From NCBI GenBank assembly GCA_024399065.1, contig JAKSIB010000037.1:1-32203 (forward strand): a DNA stretch of 32,203 bases, given 5' to 3'. Source of the stretch: Fibrobacter sp. (GTDB taxonomy: Bacteria; Fibrobacterota; Fibrobacteria; Fibrobacterales; Fibrobacteraceae). Position 1 is the first letter of the stretch. Every line of letters begins with the position of its first letter. Made by a program: the position numbers and the translations under genes. The notes beneath the pieces were generated by a model. The model had not been told where the DNA came from, did not search any database, and saw only the letters and a program-made list of their open reading frames with translations. Below, piece after piece: positions 23,622-32,172 of the stretch.

Positions 23622-24308
23622 ATGTCTCATACTTTATACATTGTAGCCACTCCTATCGGAAACATGGAAGATATCACCTACCGTGCAGTCCGTATTCTTA
23701 AAGAAGTCCCGTTGGTTCTCGCCGAAGACACCCGTCATTCACGAGTTCTTTTCGACGCCTACAATATCAGCACTCCCATGGAGGCTTACCACGACTTCAA
23801 CAAGGAAAAGGTTACCCCGAAGTATGTCGAGTTTCTGAAAAACGAAGGCGACATCGCCTTGATTAGCGACGCAGGCACTCCTGGCGTTGCCGACCCAGCA
23901 TTCAATCTCGTTCGCGAATGCGTACGCGAAGGCATTGATGTTCGTGCAGTACCAGGCCCCTGCGCCATGATTACCGCCCTCGTTAGTAGCGGCATGCCAA
24001 CCGACCATTTCACATTCCAATACTTCTCCCCCAAGAAGAGTGCCCAGAGAATTCATTTGCTGGAAAAGCTCAAGGATGAAGAAGCCACCCAGATTTTCTA
24101 CGCCAGCCCGCACAACATCGATAAGTTTGTAGAAGAAATCAAGCAGGTCTTCGGCGATATCAAGATCGCCCTGATGCGCGAGCTGACCAAGAAATTTGAA
24201 GAACATCTCATCGGCACCCCCACCGAGATTTCTGCACATTTCAAATCTCACCCGCCCAAGGGTGAATTCGTTCTGATATTCAATCCTCAGGACAAGAGCG
24301 GACTCTAA
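23622..24308 (+). CDS. rsmI: 16S rRNA (cytidine1402-2'-O)-methyltransferase RsmI
   Basis: RsmI methylates the 2'-O of C1402 in the ribosomal P site, together with RsmH, and fine-tunes decoding. The 228 residues contain the family motifs LYIVATPIGNMEDIT (5-19), AEDTRHSR (34-41), SDAGTPG (about 82-88), VPGPCA and the ELTKKFEE segment near 185-195. It is a tetrapyrrole-methylase-fold enzyme that uses SAM. It lacks the C-terminal extension of some homologues (E. coli has about 286 residues). No strong Shine-Dalgarno is seen. It sits between a lipoprotein gene and lnt. Confidence 0.96.
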   Translation: MSHTLYIVATPIGNMEDITYRAVRILKEVPLVLAEDTRHSRVLFDAYNISTPMEAYHDFNKEKVTPKYVEFLKNEGDIALISDAGTPGVADPAFNLVRECVREGIDVRAVPGPCAMITALVSSGMPTDHFTFQYFSPKKSAQRIHLLEKLKDEEATQIFYASPHNIDKFVEEIKQVFGDIKIALMRELTKKFEEHLIGTPTEISAHFKSHPPKGEFVLIFNPQDKSGL

Positions 24309-24319
24309 TAGGATTTAGC

Positions 24320-26293
24320 ATGAAGAAACTTTTAGAAAAGTTCAAATCTTATCCAAGAATTTTTTGGATTTATTTTGCAACAATTCTTGTCGCTGAAATT
24401 ATCGTATTCAGCCAACGCCCCGACATTCCCGGACTCTACACACAAAATCTTCAGCTACTTCCCTTTGTCCTCGCCCTCCCCTTCTTGATAGCAAAGAAAA
24501 TCCGCAGCAACTTTACCCGCTGGATTTACGCCTACAGCATCCTTGCTTTCGCTTTCCTTGCCATAGACTACAACACCGCAGATTACAACGGAGCCGGCCA
24601 CGCAGGCCTCATCCAAATAGCACTGACTTTCCTCCCCGTAGGCTTATTCTGGATAGGTCATTTTATTCGCTGGAATATCCGTCATTTTAAGGAATTCGAT
24701 TCCCGGGCCGCTTTGATAATTTCCGTATTCGCCTGGGGACTTTACGCATTTGCATTTCCGCCCATGCCTTTGGGTGCTGCATCGTTGCTTATCCTTGTGC
24801 CATGGTTCATAGTTCTTAATAAATACAACCGTCAACAAGTTTTATTCGCAACCTTCTGGTCTGGCGTCATCTACAACAGCATCAACTACTACTGGATTTA
24901 CAACGTCATGCACGTTGATGCGGCTCCGTCCGGACTTATTCTTTTCGGATTGTTCCTGCTCATCGCCTACTTTAGCGCCTACAATGTTCTTGCTGCATAC
25001 GTTTATACTCTTGCAAAGAACATTACCATCAAAGGCCACAAGATTCTGTTGTGGTTCTTCCCCATTTTCTATGCTGGTCTGGAAATGACCCGCACCCGCG
25101 GCGACTTCAGCTTCCCATGGAGCCACCTTGGCTACGCATTCGGAAACAACATTGAACTTTTGCAAATGCTTCCCTGGATTGGAATCTTTGGGTACACCAT
25201 TCTCATCGTGGCATCAAACCAAATTGTCGCCTGCAGTTTCGAAAAGAGTTCTTTCAAGCAGGAACAAAAAAATGTTCGCAGACTGAAAACCCTTCTGCCT
25301 AACGTCTGTGTTCCCATCGTAATTTTCGTAGCCCTTTTAATCCAAGGATCCATCGTCCTATCCGCTCCGGAAGCAGCCCCGTTCTACAACGCAGACAACG
25401 AAGAAAACCCAAAGTTGACTCTTGTTCAGCCCAGTATTACCCAGGGTATGAAATGGAGCAAAGATCGTTTTGACTCCATTGTCGATAAGACTTTAGGAAT
25501 GGCTATAGACAGCACTGAAGAGAACGCGAACATCATCGTTCTCGCAGAAACAGCAATTCCTGAATACCTCCGTCGTCAACCACAAATTCAAAGCCGACTT
25601 CAGAAAATTGCGAACGACAAAAACGCGTTTATCATGACAGGCGCTCTTGATTACAAGAGAAACCCCGCAGGATCCATTCGTAAATACGACATCTACAACG
25701 CAGCGTTCCTTTTCACTCCGAATTCCCGAGGATTTCAGCGCTACATCAAAAAGCACCTCGTACCATTCAGCGAGCGAATTCCCTTTGACGACATCTTCCC
25801 CATTTTGAACTACGTAGATCTTGGCGAAGGGGACTTTGTTCCCGGAACTGAAACCCCAGTCTACGGCCCCTACAAATGGACTCCCTACATTTGCTACGAC
25901 GCCATCTTTGGAGATCTCGTAAGAGAAGCTGTTCGCGAAGGCTCCCGCCTTATGGTAAATATTACCAACGACGGTTGGTTCGGCAGAAGCACAGCCCCCT
26001 ACCAGCACATGAATCTGGTACGTTATCGCGCCATCGAAAACGGCATGCCAGTAGCACGCCTTGCAAATTCCGGCATTTCCTTGTTCATCGACCAGTATGG
26101 TCACTATGACATGAATACCGAAATCTTCACTGACGCCGTTATACAAAGAAAAGTGCCTCTCAAAACGAGAGACACTTTATACACCAAAATCGGCGATGCT
26201 GTAGAAACAGCTTTGTTATGGTTCTTCTTGTTCTACTTTGTTGGTTGTTTCGCAGCCAACATAGCAAAGAACAAAATCAGAGCAAGAGCATAG
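24320..26293 (+). CDS. lnt: Apolipoprotein N-acyltransferase
   Basis: Lnt adds the third acyl chain to the N-terminal cysteine of lipoproteins in the inner membrane, using phospholipid as donor. The N-terminal half (about 1-345) contains many hydrophobic helices, and residues about 365-600 form the nitrilase-like domain. The catalytic triad is recognisable: E410 in VLAETAIPE, K477 in YIKKHLVPFSE and C525 in ICYDAIFGD. At 657 residues it is longer than E. coli Lnt (512), mostly from extra N-terminal helices (about 1-130). AGGA precedes the start. Its last 17 nt overlap the convergent BioH-like gene. The enzyme suits a genome rich in lipoproteins. Confidence 0.93.
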   Translation: MKKLLEKFKSYPRIFWIYFATILVAEIIVFSQRPDIPGLYTQNLQLLPFVLALPFLIAKKIRSNFTRWIYAYSILAFAFLAIDYNTADYNGAGHAGLIQIALTFLPVGLFWIGHFIRWNIRHFKEFDSRAALIISVFAWGLYAFAFPPMPLGAASLLILVPWFIVLNKYNRQQVLFATFWSGVIYNSINYYWIYNVMHVDAAPSGLILFGLFLLIAYFSAYNVLAAYVYTLAKNITIKGHKILLWFFPIFYAGLEMTRTRGDFSFPWSHLGYAFGNNIELLQMLPWIGIFGYTILIVASNQIVACSFEKSSFKQEQKNVRRLKTLLPNVCVPIVIFVALLIQGSIVLSAPEAAPFYNADNEENPKLTLVQPSITQGMKWSKDRFDSIVDKTLGMAIDSTEENANIIVLAETAIPEYLRRQPQIQSRLQKIANDKNAFIMTGALDYKRNPAGSIRKYDIYNAAFLFTPNSRGFQRYIKKHLVPFSERIPFDDIFPILNYVDLGEGDFVPGTETPVYGPYKWTPYICYDAIFGDLVREAVREGSRLMVNITNDGWFGRSTAPYQHMNLVRYRAIENGMPVARLANSGISLFIDQYGHYDMNTEIFTDAVIQRKVPLKTRDTLYTKIGDAVETALLWFFLFYFVGCFAANIAKNKIRARA

Positions 26294-26915
26294 GCGGCCA
26301 ATGACCAGCCTTGGGTCGTTCCTTAAATTCGGCCCCAGGCATGAATTCCTTTAAGGACAAAGTCATTTCCGGTTTGATAGCTTCATCAAGCCTCCCATAC
26401 AGGACCTTTGTTTCTGCATCCACCGGGATACTTTGCTCAATGCGATTCTTTGCAAGATAGCTTAAGCCATCACAAAGAGCTTGTGGGCTCATCTTCTCGG
26501 CCTTTTTCAACCAATCGTCCTGCCATTCACCAAACTCATTCTCATACAGTTCCATGAATGCATTCAAAGACGGTTGCACAGTAGACAAGGTCTGATGCGC
26601 CATGAATTGCAAATTCTGTTCCGTCCAGTTTCCATCTTCCGAACAGAAATCTGCGAAGGGCGAAAGTAAAATCCACTTCTGATTTTTTGGACGTTGAGAC
26701 ACGTTGTTCATCAGGACCAAGGCGCCAAGCCCCCACCCAACAACAGTGGACGCATCCTTCATCCCGGACAGGTCATAAACATGATCCAAGCATCCGGCCA
26801 TTTTTTCATAGGGTACAAAGGTATGATCTGCAGACGAATCGACAGCAATCAGGTCATCTTCCCAAAGCTCTAAGTCTGCAGCCCAATCTGGTAGCCAACA
26901 CCATTTTTCACTCAT
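26277..26915 (-). CDS. BioH/BioG-like alpha/beta-hydrolase with Ser-to-Gly nucleophile change
   Basis: A 212-residue protein resembling BioH/BioG pimeloyl-ACP methyl ester esterases (biotin synthesis), with the opening WLPDWAADLELWED. The elbow reads GWGLG (60-64) where the family has GWS(L/M)G, so the nucleophilic Ser is Gly62 (codon GGG, two changes from any Ser codon). The other triad members look intact: D177 in YGRLDE and H205 in AGHWP. The protein is full length, which argues against simple decay. No bio genes are adjacent. Start supported by GAGG seven nt upstream. It overlaps the end of lnt by 17 nt on the opposite strand. Confidence 0.7.
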   Translation of the reverse strand: MSEKWCWLPDWAADLELWEDDLIAVDSSADHTFVPYEKMAGCLDHVYDLSGMKDASTVVGWGLGALVLMNNVSQRPKNQKWILLSPFADFCSEDGNWTEQNLQFMAHQTLSTVQPSLNAFMELYENEFGEWQDDWLKKAEKMSPQALCDGLSYLAKNRIEQSIPVDAETKVLYGRLDEAIKPEMTLSLKEFMPGAEFKERPKAGHWPPMLLL

Positions 26916-26980
26916 AAAGCACCTCTACCTAAGCACTAGAGAATTCATACTCTTTTTTAAATATATTGCGATTCCAAGAC

Positions 26981-27012
26981 AAAATGATTTTCACATTGAT
27001 AAAAATCATTTT
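26981..27012. other. AT-rich inverted repeat between divergent genes
   Basis: The 11-nt arms AAAATGATTTT and AAAATCATTTT flank a 10-nt spacer. It lies between the divergent starts at 26915 and 27046 and may be an operator or a weak bidirectional hairpin. A TTGACC follows at 27016-27021, but no convincing -10 was found. Confidence 0.35.
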
Positions 27013-27045
27013 TACTTGACCACGCCATAATGATTAAATAACTTT

Positions 27046-27870
27046 ATGTACGTGATTTCTACAAAGTTTTTTTTATCGGCAGTTACAATTGTGACGCAAA
27101 TCGCAAAATTTGGTTTGCATATTCCAAGTTGTAATACGGTAAAAAAAGTTTTTGTCACCACGTTGCTATTTATTTGTACCGCATTTGCAGAAAGCAATCT
27201 GCCCACTAGACCTACAGACAGCTTCGTTTACGACGAAAATCACTTGATGTCCACGCAAGAAATACGTTTGTTCAATGCTTTGGCAGAAGAGCTTCGCAAT
27301 AAAACTGGCGTAGACATGGTCTGCGTCCTTATGAATGACATCGGCAAGAACGATTATAAAAAGTTTGCCACCCAAACAGCAGAAAAATGGACGCTAGGAA
27401 ACGAAAGCGTTCTCATTTTCGTCTCACAAAAACAACGCAAGCGAAGCATCGAAGTTCACCCAGGATCACAAAGTTATTTTACCGATGCCGTGGTCGAAAA
27501 ACTCCAGCAGAAAGTACTTCTTCCCGCATTCCGTCAACAAAAATATGGCGAGGGCATATTAGCTCTAGCCTGGAACCTAGCCCAAGTTGCCGCCCAAGAG
27601 AAGGGCGCGACCATTGATCTTGACAGCAACCAATTTATTGAAGAAGAAAAGGAAATCCCAGCAAGAATGATTCTATTCATTATGCTGGTTATATTCCTGC
27701 TTTTAATGTCCAAATTCAGCGGAGGCCGTGGCAACGGATGTCTATGGTTCCTTTTCGGAAACGCAATGGAAACGAAGAAAGACGACGTCCATAAAGGTTT
27801 CGGAGGTGGTTTTGGACGAGGAAAAGGCGGTTTCGGGGGCGGTTTCGGCAGAGGAAATTCCGATCTATGA
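27046..27870 (+). CDS. TPM-domain membrane protein
   Basis: A protein of up to 274 residues. Its TPM domain (about 52-185; TDSFVYDENHLMSTQE then TGVDMVCVLM) is the fold found in YgcG- and Psb32-like proteins, usually facing the periplasm. One transmembrane helix follows (about 207-223), then a Gly/Phe/Arg-rich tail with repeats of GGGFGRG. The signal peptide ends in CTAFA near 48, giving an unusually long leader from ATG 27046. A downstream GTG or TTG start (codon 15 or 24) is possible, and no start has a Shine-Dalgarno. It overlaps the next gene by 4 nt (ATGA). Confidence 0.78.
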   Translation: MYVISTKFFLSAVTIVTQIAKFGLHIPSCNTVKKVFVTTLLFICTAFAESNLPTRPTDSFVYDENHLMSTQEIRLFNALAEELRNKTGVDMVCVLMNDIGKNDYKKFATQTAEKWTLGNESVLIFVSQKQRKRSIEVHPGSQSYFTDAVVEKLQQKVLLPAFRQQKYGEGILALAWNLAQVAAQEKGATIDLDSNQFIEEEKEIPARMILFIMLVIFLLLMSKFSGGRGNGCLWFLFGNAMETKKDDVHKGFGGGFGRGKGGFGGGFGRGNSDL

Positions 27871-28553
27871 AAAAGAACTTGAGCATACTAGAATTGCAAA
27901 ATTCAAATTGGGCCAACTTGCTGAAAGAAACTCTTGGCGACAATCTAATTTCGGCCTTTGCCCATGGGGATTGTCTCATGGAAGGTTTCGACGCAATGAA
28001 AACGCCTTGGACAATCAGCTTTATCCTGCGAGACAATTCAACACCGCAATTGGAACCTCTGCAAAAATTATTGTCCAAAGCCAAGAAGGACAATCTTGAA
28101 TTTCGTTATTTCTTTACCATAAAAGAAATTCAAACATCCGAAGATGTTTATCCGCTGGAATTTTTGCATATCGCGAACAGAAACAAAGTTATTGCAGGAA
28201 ATCAGCCCATTCCAGGATATGTCCCGAATCTTGAATGTCTGCGTTTGGAATGCGAACACGAACTTCGCGGTTTGCTAATCCACTTGAGACGAGCTTTCGT
28301 CCACCTAAAGGAAGACCGAAATCCTCTCGGATTTTTCGTCCGCGCAAACGACACTATGCTTCCCATTATGTACGGAGTTTACTACTTAAGCCACGGCATT
28401 TATCCTGAGAACCACCAACAAATCTTTAATGACTATCCAGCATTAAAAGCTCCCATCAGCAGTCGAGACGAAAAACTATTCCTAGATAGCGTGAACAGCT
28501 ACATCAATACCGTCACAGACATTGTCGCATTCGTAGATTCCATGAAAGTCTAG
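27867..28553 (+). CDS. Nucleotidyltransferase-like protein of unknown function
   Basis: A 228-residue protein translated from an ATGA overlap with the TPM gene. Residues about 15-60 resemble the start of a pol-beta-type nucleotidyltransferase (NLISAFAHGDCLMEGFD, then TISFILRD). However, the usual GS is GD and no DxD pair is evident, so it may be non-catalytic. The C-terminal half is helical (HELRGLLIHLRRAFVHL), as in HEPN- or KNTase-type helical domains. The coupling suggests a partner role with the membrane TPM protein. The fold assignment is an inference from a short motif. Confidence 0.55.
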   Translation: MKKNLSILELQNSNWANLLKETLGDNLISAFAHGDCLMEGFDAMKTPWTISFILRDNSTPQLEPLQKLLSKAKKDNLEFRYFFTIKEIQTSEDVYPLEFLHIANRNKVIAGNQPIPGYVPNLECLRLECEHELRGLLIHLRRAFVHLKEDRNPLGFFVRANDTMLPIMYGVYYLSHGIYPENHQQIFNDYPALKAPISSRDEKLFLDSVNSYINTVTDIVAFVDSMKV

Positions 28554-28565
28554 CGGACGTTTTTC

Positions 28566-28603
28566 AAAAAAAATAAAGGGCCTCCCCATAACGGGGGGAC
28601 CCT
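28566..28603 (-). terminator. Terminator of the DUF3300 operon, possibly bidirectional
   Basis: An 11-bp stem (28577-28587 with 28593-28603, one mismatch and one T-G pair) is followed on the minus strand by TTTATTTTTTTT. On the plus strand only CTTTG follows, so it works mainly for the minus-strand genes. It lies between the convergent genes ending at 28553 and 28628. Confidence 0.75.
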
Positions 28604-28627
28604 CTTTGTTCTCCTTCCCAAAGAAGC

Positions 28628-28870
28628 TTACATAGTTTTTTTCTTAGTAGGAATCTTTTCAACAGCCTTAACTGCATAGATATAGAATTCATTTTCAGCA
28701 ATGATATCTCCGTCGCACAAGGCGCAATCCACACGGATATCCAGCTCAACGCCATCTCTAGCCATCTTCATGAATATTTTGTTTTCCAATTCAGAAAACT
28801 CAAACAAAACATCGATGACTTTTTTATAGGTTCCGTGATGAATCGTTCCAAGGACTTCAGTACAAAGCAT
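28628..28870 (-). CDS. Small protein resembling the UreE N-terminal domain
   Basis: An 80-residue protein. The opening MLCTEVLGTIHHG and the later GVELDIRVDCALCDGDII-type stretch, ending in YAVKAVEKIP, resemble the N-terminal beta-barrel (peptide-binding) domain of the urease metallochaperone UreE. The nickel-binding C-terminal domain is absent and no urease gene is nearby. The frame is compact and has AAGGTG about 10 nt upstream. It follows the DUF3300 gene by 23 nt and ends at a good terminator, so it looks expressed. The similarity is weak and could be chance, so the role is unknown. Confidence 0.5.
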   Translation of the reverse strand: MLCTEVLGTIHHGTYKKVIDVLFEFSELENKIFMKMARDGVELDIRVDCALCDGDIIAENEFYIYAVKAVEKIPTKKKTM

Positions 28871-28893
28871 TGATTTCTACACCTTTGCGTTAA

Positions 28894-30159
28894 TTAACGT
28901 CTAGAATGAGTTCCATGACTGTTGCTACGGGCGTTGACTGCAGAGGTGGAACCCGAAGAACGACGGGAATCAGATTTGCTGTTGTCATCCCAGCGGCTGT
29001 CAGAGCGGCGTTCCGAAGAAGGTCTTGCAGATTCGCGGCTAGGAGCCGGTTCACTGCGGCGAACTTCTTCACGGGAAGTGCGGCTTTCTCCACGGCGAAT
29101 TTCTTCGCGAGACGGAGCCGGGCGTTCAGCACGAGTTTTAGATTCTTCACGTACCGGAGCCTTTTCTACACGACGCGGCTGTTCACGATTTTTAATCACA
29201 GACAGGCTATTCTTCTTAGCAGAGACTGCCTGGGAGTGAACGTCACGAGAATGATCTTCTCGACGAGCCGGACGAAGGTCTTCGCGGCGAACTCGATGAT
29301 CATCTTTGGACGGACGATCGTAACGATCGTTGCGAGAATTGCGGGGCGGTTCTGCACGATGCTTCTGCGGAGGAGGCGGAGCCGGACGATAATGATGCGG
29401 CTTGCGCGGCGGCGGGCTATAACGGCGCGGGTGGTGCGGAATCGGACGATGCGGATACCAGCGGTAATCACGGACATAGATGAAATGAGAATGCCAGTCA
29501 AACCAGCAGGAACCCCAACCCCATTCGCCGTACCAAGTACCAAGCCATGCATGATGATGGTAACGAACGGCCGGATGATAATGATCGGCATACACATAGT
29601 AGACTACATGGGGATTGTAAACCGGAACGTAGACATACTCGGTACGAGTCGGTTCAATGATGATTTTTTCTTCCTTGGTAACTACGACCTGGTCATCAGA
29701 CTTCAAGTGGCCATAGTTATAGGCGGTTTGACGCATACGCTGAATAGCGTCAAGGACCTGATCCTTTTGGAAAGAAACCGCATCACCCAACTGGTCGGAC
29801 CAAGTGCGATACTTAGCCATGGTTTCCAGAATGGTGGGGAACGGAATCAAAGCCTGAACACTGGGATCAAACTTAAGATTGGCATTTTCCATTGCTGTTG
29901 CAAGAGCTTCGCCATTCAAGTTCTTGTGAGACTGAGCCCAAGCATTAGCCTCGGGAATCTGGTTACCGTAGGTTGCTGCGGTAAGCACATGAACCAGGAG
30001 CGGATCCGGATACAATGCAATAGTCGCTACCAAGGTATCCAATTCATTGTTTGTGAAACCTTCAGCAGCCTTAGCTGAATTAGGAAGACAAAGGAAAGCA
30101 GCCAGTAAAACCCAAAGCCACTTCGACATTGCTGTCTTATAAGTTTTTGCGTTAATCAT
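28894..30159 (-). CDS. DUF3300 exported protein with His/Arg-rich tail
   Basis: A 421-residue exported protein with a signal peptide (hydrophobic core about 14-28, cut after AKA). The DUF3300 domain at about 35-150 shows the family pattern LDTLVATIALYPDPLL, then QIPEANAW and TWSDQLGDAV. An aromatic region (about 165-235; YVPVYNPHVVYYVY, many His, Trp and Tyr) follows, then a Pro/His and Arg/Ser/Glu-rich low-complexity tail (about 236-421). The tail is very basic and probably disordered. ATG 30159 has GGAGG close upstream; an inner ATG at 30129 lacks one. It is first in an operon with the UreE-N-like gene and divergent from the CotH gene. Confidence 0.85.
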   Translation of the reverse strand: MINAKTYKTAMSKWLWVLLAAFLCLPNSAKAAEGFTNNELDTLVATIALYPDPLLVHVLTAATYGNQIPEANAWAQSHKNLNGEALATAMENANLKFDPSVQALIPFPTILETMAKYRTWSDQLGDAVSFQKDQVLDAIQRMRQTAYNYGHLKSDDQVVVTKEEKIIIEPTRTEYVYVPVYNPHVVYYVYADHYHPAVRYHHHAWLGTWYGEWGWGSCWFDWHSHFIYVRDYRWYPHRPIPHHPRRYSPPPRKPHHYRPAPPPPQKHRAEPPRNSRNDRYDRPSKDDHRVRREDLRPARREDHSRDVHSQAVSAKKNSLSVIKNREQPRRVEKAPVREESKTRAERPAPSREEIRRGESRTSREEVRRSEPAPSRESARPSSERRSDSRWDDNSKSDSRRSSGSTSAVNARSNSHGTHSRR

Positions 30160-30348
30160 ACAACCTCCGTTCTTAAATTACAACATATTTGATGCTCTGT
30201 GTGGAAGAGAGGTTGCAAACGACCCCATTTTTTATAAAAAAATTTTACGTTGCACACTTTTACACGCTTTTTAACATGTAAACAATCCTTTCTTTGGACT
30301 CTTTAACCGCCCTATATAAATTAAAGGCGTGTTTTTGGAGGATTACAA

Positions 30349-32172
30349 ATGGGAACTTGTTACAAGACCATTGCAGCATTAGCTCTCGCTGCGCAAACAT
30401 TTACATCAGCACAAACCATCGACCTGCCTGCCATTTTTGTGGACACAAAGCAAAAATGCCTAGACAAGAACGTTAGCGAGAAAATCCCCGCCACGATGAG
30501 GGTGCTTGATGCAGCAAAAAACAACATTGCAGATAGCGCCAAGGGAACGCTTTACGACATTGGAATCAAGGTGCGAGGTCAATCTTCCGCCTTATTCCCG
30601 AAGCCAGGCTATAGCGTTGAAGTTAGGGACTCTGCAGGCGAAGGTATTGACGTTGCAATGCTAGGCCTACCCCCTGCTGACGACTGGGTTTTCCACGGTC
30701 CTTACGTGGACAAGTCCATGATGAGAAATTCTCTCGCTCATTGGCTCTTTAGACAAGCGGGCCGATACAGCCCCCGCACCATGCACTTTGACTTGTACAT
30801 CAACGGAGTGTATCGCGGAGTGTATGTTCTTATCGAGAAAATCAAACGCGGCAAATATCGCGTGGACGTTTCCAAACTTAAAGAAGAAGATATCAGCGGT
30901 GATGATGTTACCGGCGGTTACATCTGGGCATTTGACAAAACCGGCACAAACACAGGCGGGGCGGGCTCAGGCAGCGTCAATGCAGAAGGTTTCGGCACCT
31001 CCGATGGTTTGAACGTTATTCTTCATTATCCTAAAAAGGAAAACATCAAGAGCCAGCAAGAGGAGTATCTAAAAAAATATTTGAATGACCTTGAAGGTTT
31101 ATTTAAAAATGGCAAGAACGGAGACGGCTACGAAAACTATGTGGACGTAGGTTCCGCTGTAGACTACGTTCTTCACCAGGAAGTTACCAACAATGCAGAC
31201 TCCTACTGGTGCAGTTTCTTCCTGCATAAACCTAAGGACAGCAAGGGCGGAAAGGTGACCCTCGGTCCTCCCTGGGATTTCAACTTGGCCATGAGCAACG
31301 GTTCCACACCCGAAGGCCAGAACAACAACAATGGTGGCTGGGGCGGTGGCTTCGGCGGTATGGGCGGAGCTGGCGGATTCGGTAGTTCCGGAACCACAGG
31401 CTGGCAAATTGAAAACAGCAGTAAGCAAATCGCCGATGGAAACGGCGGTGGTGGCATGTGGGGTGGCTTTGGCGGAAGCTCCCTAAAAGCACCCCGTTGG
31501 CTCACCAGCATGTGGAAGAATCAAAACTACCAAAGCGAATTGAAAAAACGCTGGGCAGAACTTCGTAGTGGTGTTTGGCACACCAAGACTATGGATGCCT
31601 ATCTTGACTCCATGAAGGTTTATTTGAAGAACGCGGCCACGAGAAACTTTGAACGTTGGCCCAATTTAGGCAAAGCCAGCGGTCAGAATGACGCTGATCC
31701 GCAGCCCATGAAGTATTGCAACCAGTCTGGTGGCGGCGGATTCGGTATGGCTATGGGTGGCTATAACGCAACCACTTGGGACGGCGAAGTAGAACACCTT
31801 CGCAAGAAGATGAAGGAACGCATGGCATGGATGGACCAACAACTCGGTTTTACGGAACCGGCAGCGCCCATCGTCACCGAGCCTGTAATTCATATTCCTG
31901 TTATTGAAGACAAGAAGAAAGATACGGTTGTAACGCCTCCAGTTATGAAGGTTGATTACAGTAGGCTCTCCCCCACCAACTACTTTACCGTGAATGGCAA
32001 TAATTTGGAAATTCAGACGGATATGGGCGGAACATTTGCCATCATTGATCTAAAGGGAACCACACTTTTCAAAACGAAGATTAAGGTAGGAACAACATCC
32101 ATGAAGATTCCTGCAAAGGCGATGAATCAGCATTGGATTGCCACCTTAAATGGAAAAATGTTGTCTAAATAA
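30349..32172 (+). CDS. Secreted CotH-kinase-family protein with putative T9SS tail
   Basis: A 607-residue exported protein (signal peptide 1-21, cut before QTIDL). Residues about 70-500 fit the CotH kinase fold: RGQSS (76-80), an ADDWVFHGPYVDKS stretch, YRGVYVLIEKIKR (155-167) and the metal-binding GPPWDFN (306-312). Spore-coat CotH phosphorylates serines, so this one may modify poly-Ser proteins, which is only a hypothesis. A Gly-rich insertion (about 328-376) follows the DFN motif. The final 65 residues (FTVNGNNLEIQTDMGG, then TTLFKTKIKVGTTSMKIPA) resemble type 9 secretion C-terminal signals. SD GGAGG seven nt upstream; TATAAA lies about 30 nt before it. Confidence 0.85.
   Translation: MGTCYKTIAALALAAQTFTSAQTIDLPAIFVDTKQKCLDKNVSEKIPATMRVLDAAKNNIADSAKGTLYDIGIKVRGQSSALFPKPGYSVEVRDSAGEGIDVAMLGLPPADDWVFHGPYVDKSMMRNSLAHWLFRQAGRYSPRTMHFDLYINGVYRGVYVLIEKIKRGKYRVDVSKLKEEDISGDDVTGGYIWAFDKTGTNTGGAGSGSVNAEGFGTSDGLNVILHYPKKENIKSQQEEYLKKYLNDLEGLFKNGKNGDGYENYVDVGSAVDYVLHQEVTNNADSYWCSFFLHKPKDSKGGKVTLGPPWDFNLAMSNGSTPEGQNNNNGGWGGGFGGMGGAGGFGSSGTTGWQIENSSKQIADGNGGGGMWGGFGGSSLKAPRWLTSMWKNQNYQSELKKRWAELRSGVWHTKTMDAYLDSMKVYLKNAATRNFERWPNLGKASGQNDADPQPMKYCNQSGGGGFGMAMGGYNATTWDGEVEHLRKKMKERMAWMDQQLGFTEPAAPIVTEPVIHIPVIEDKKKDTVVTPPVMKVDYSRLSPTNYFTVNGNNLEIQTDMGGTFAIIDLKGTTLFKTKIKVGTTSMKIPAKAMNQHWIATLNGKMLSK

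Noticed and set aside
28922-30078. Arg-rich plus-strand frames opposite the DUF3300 gene
   Set aside because: Shadows of the basic low-complexity tail on the other strand.
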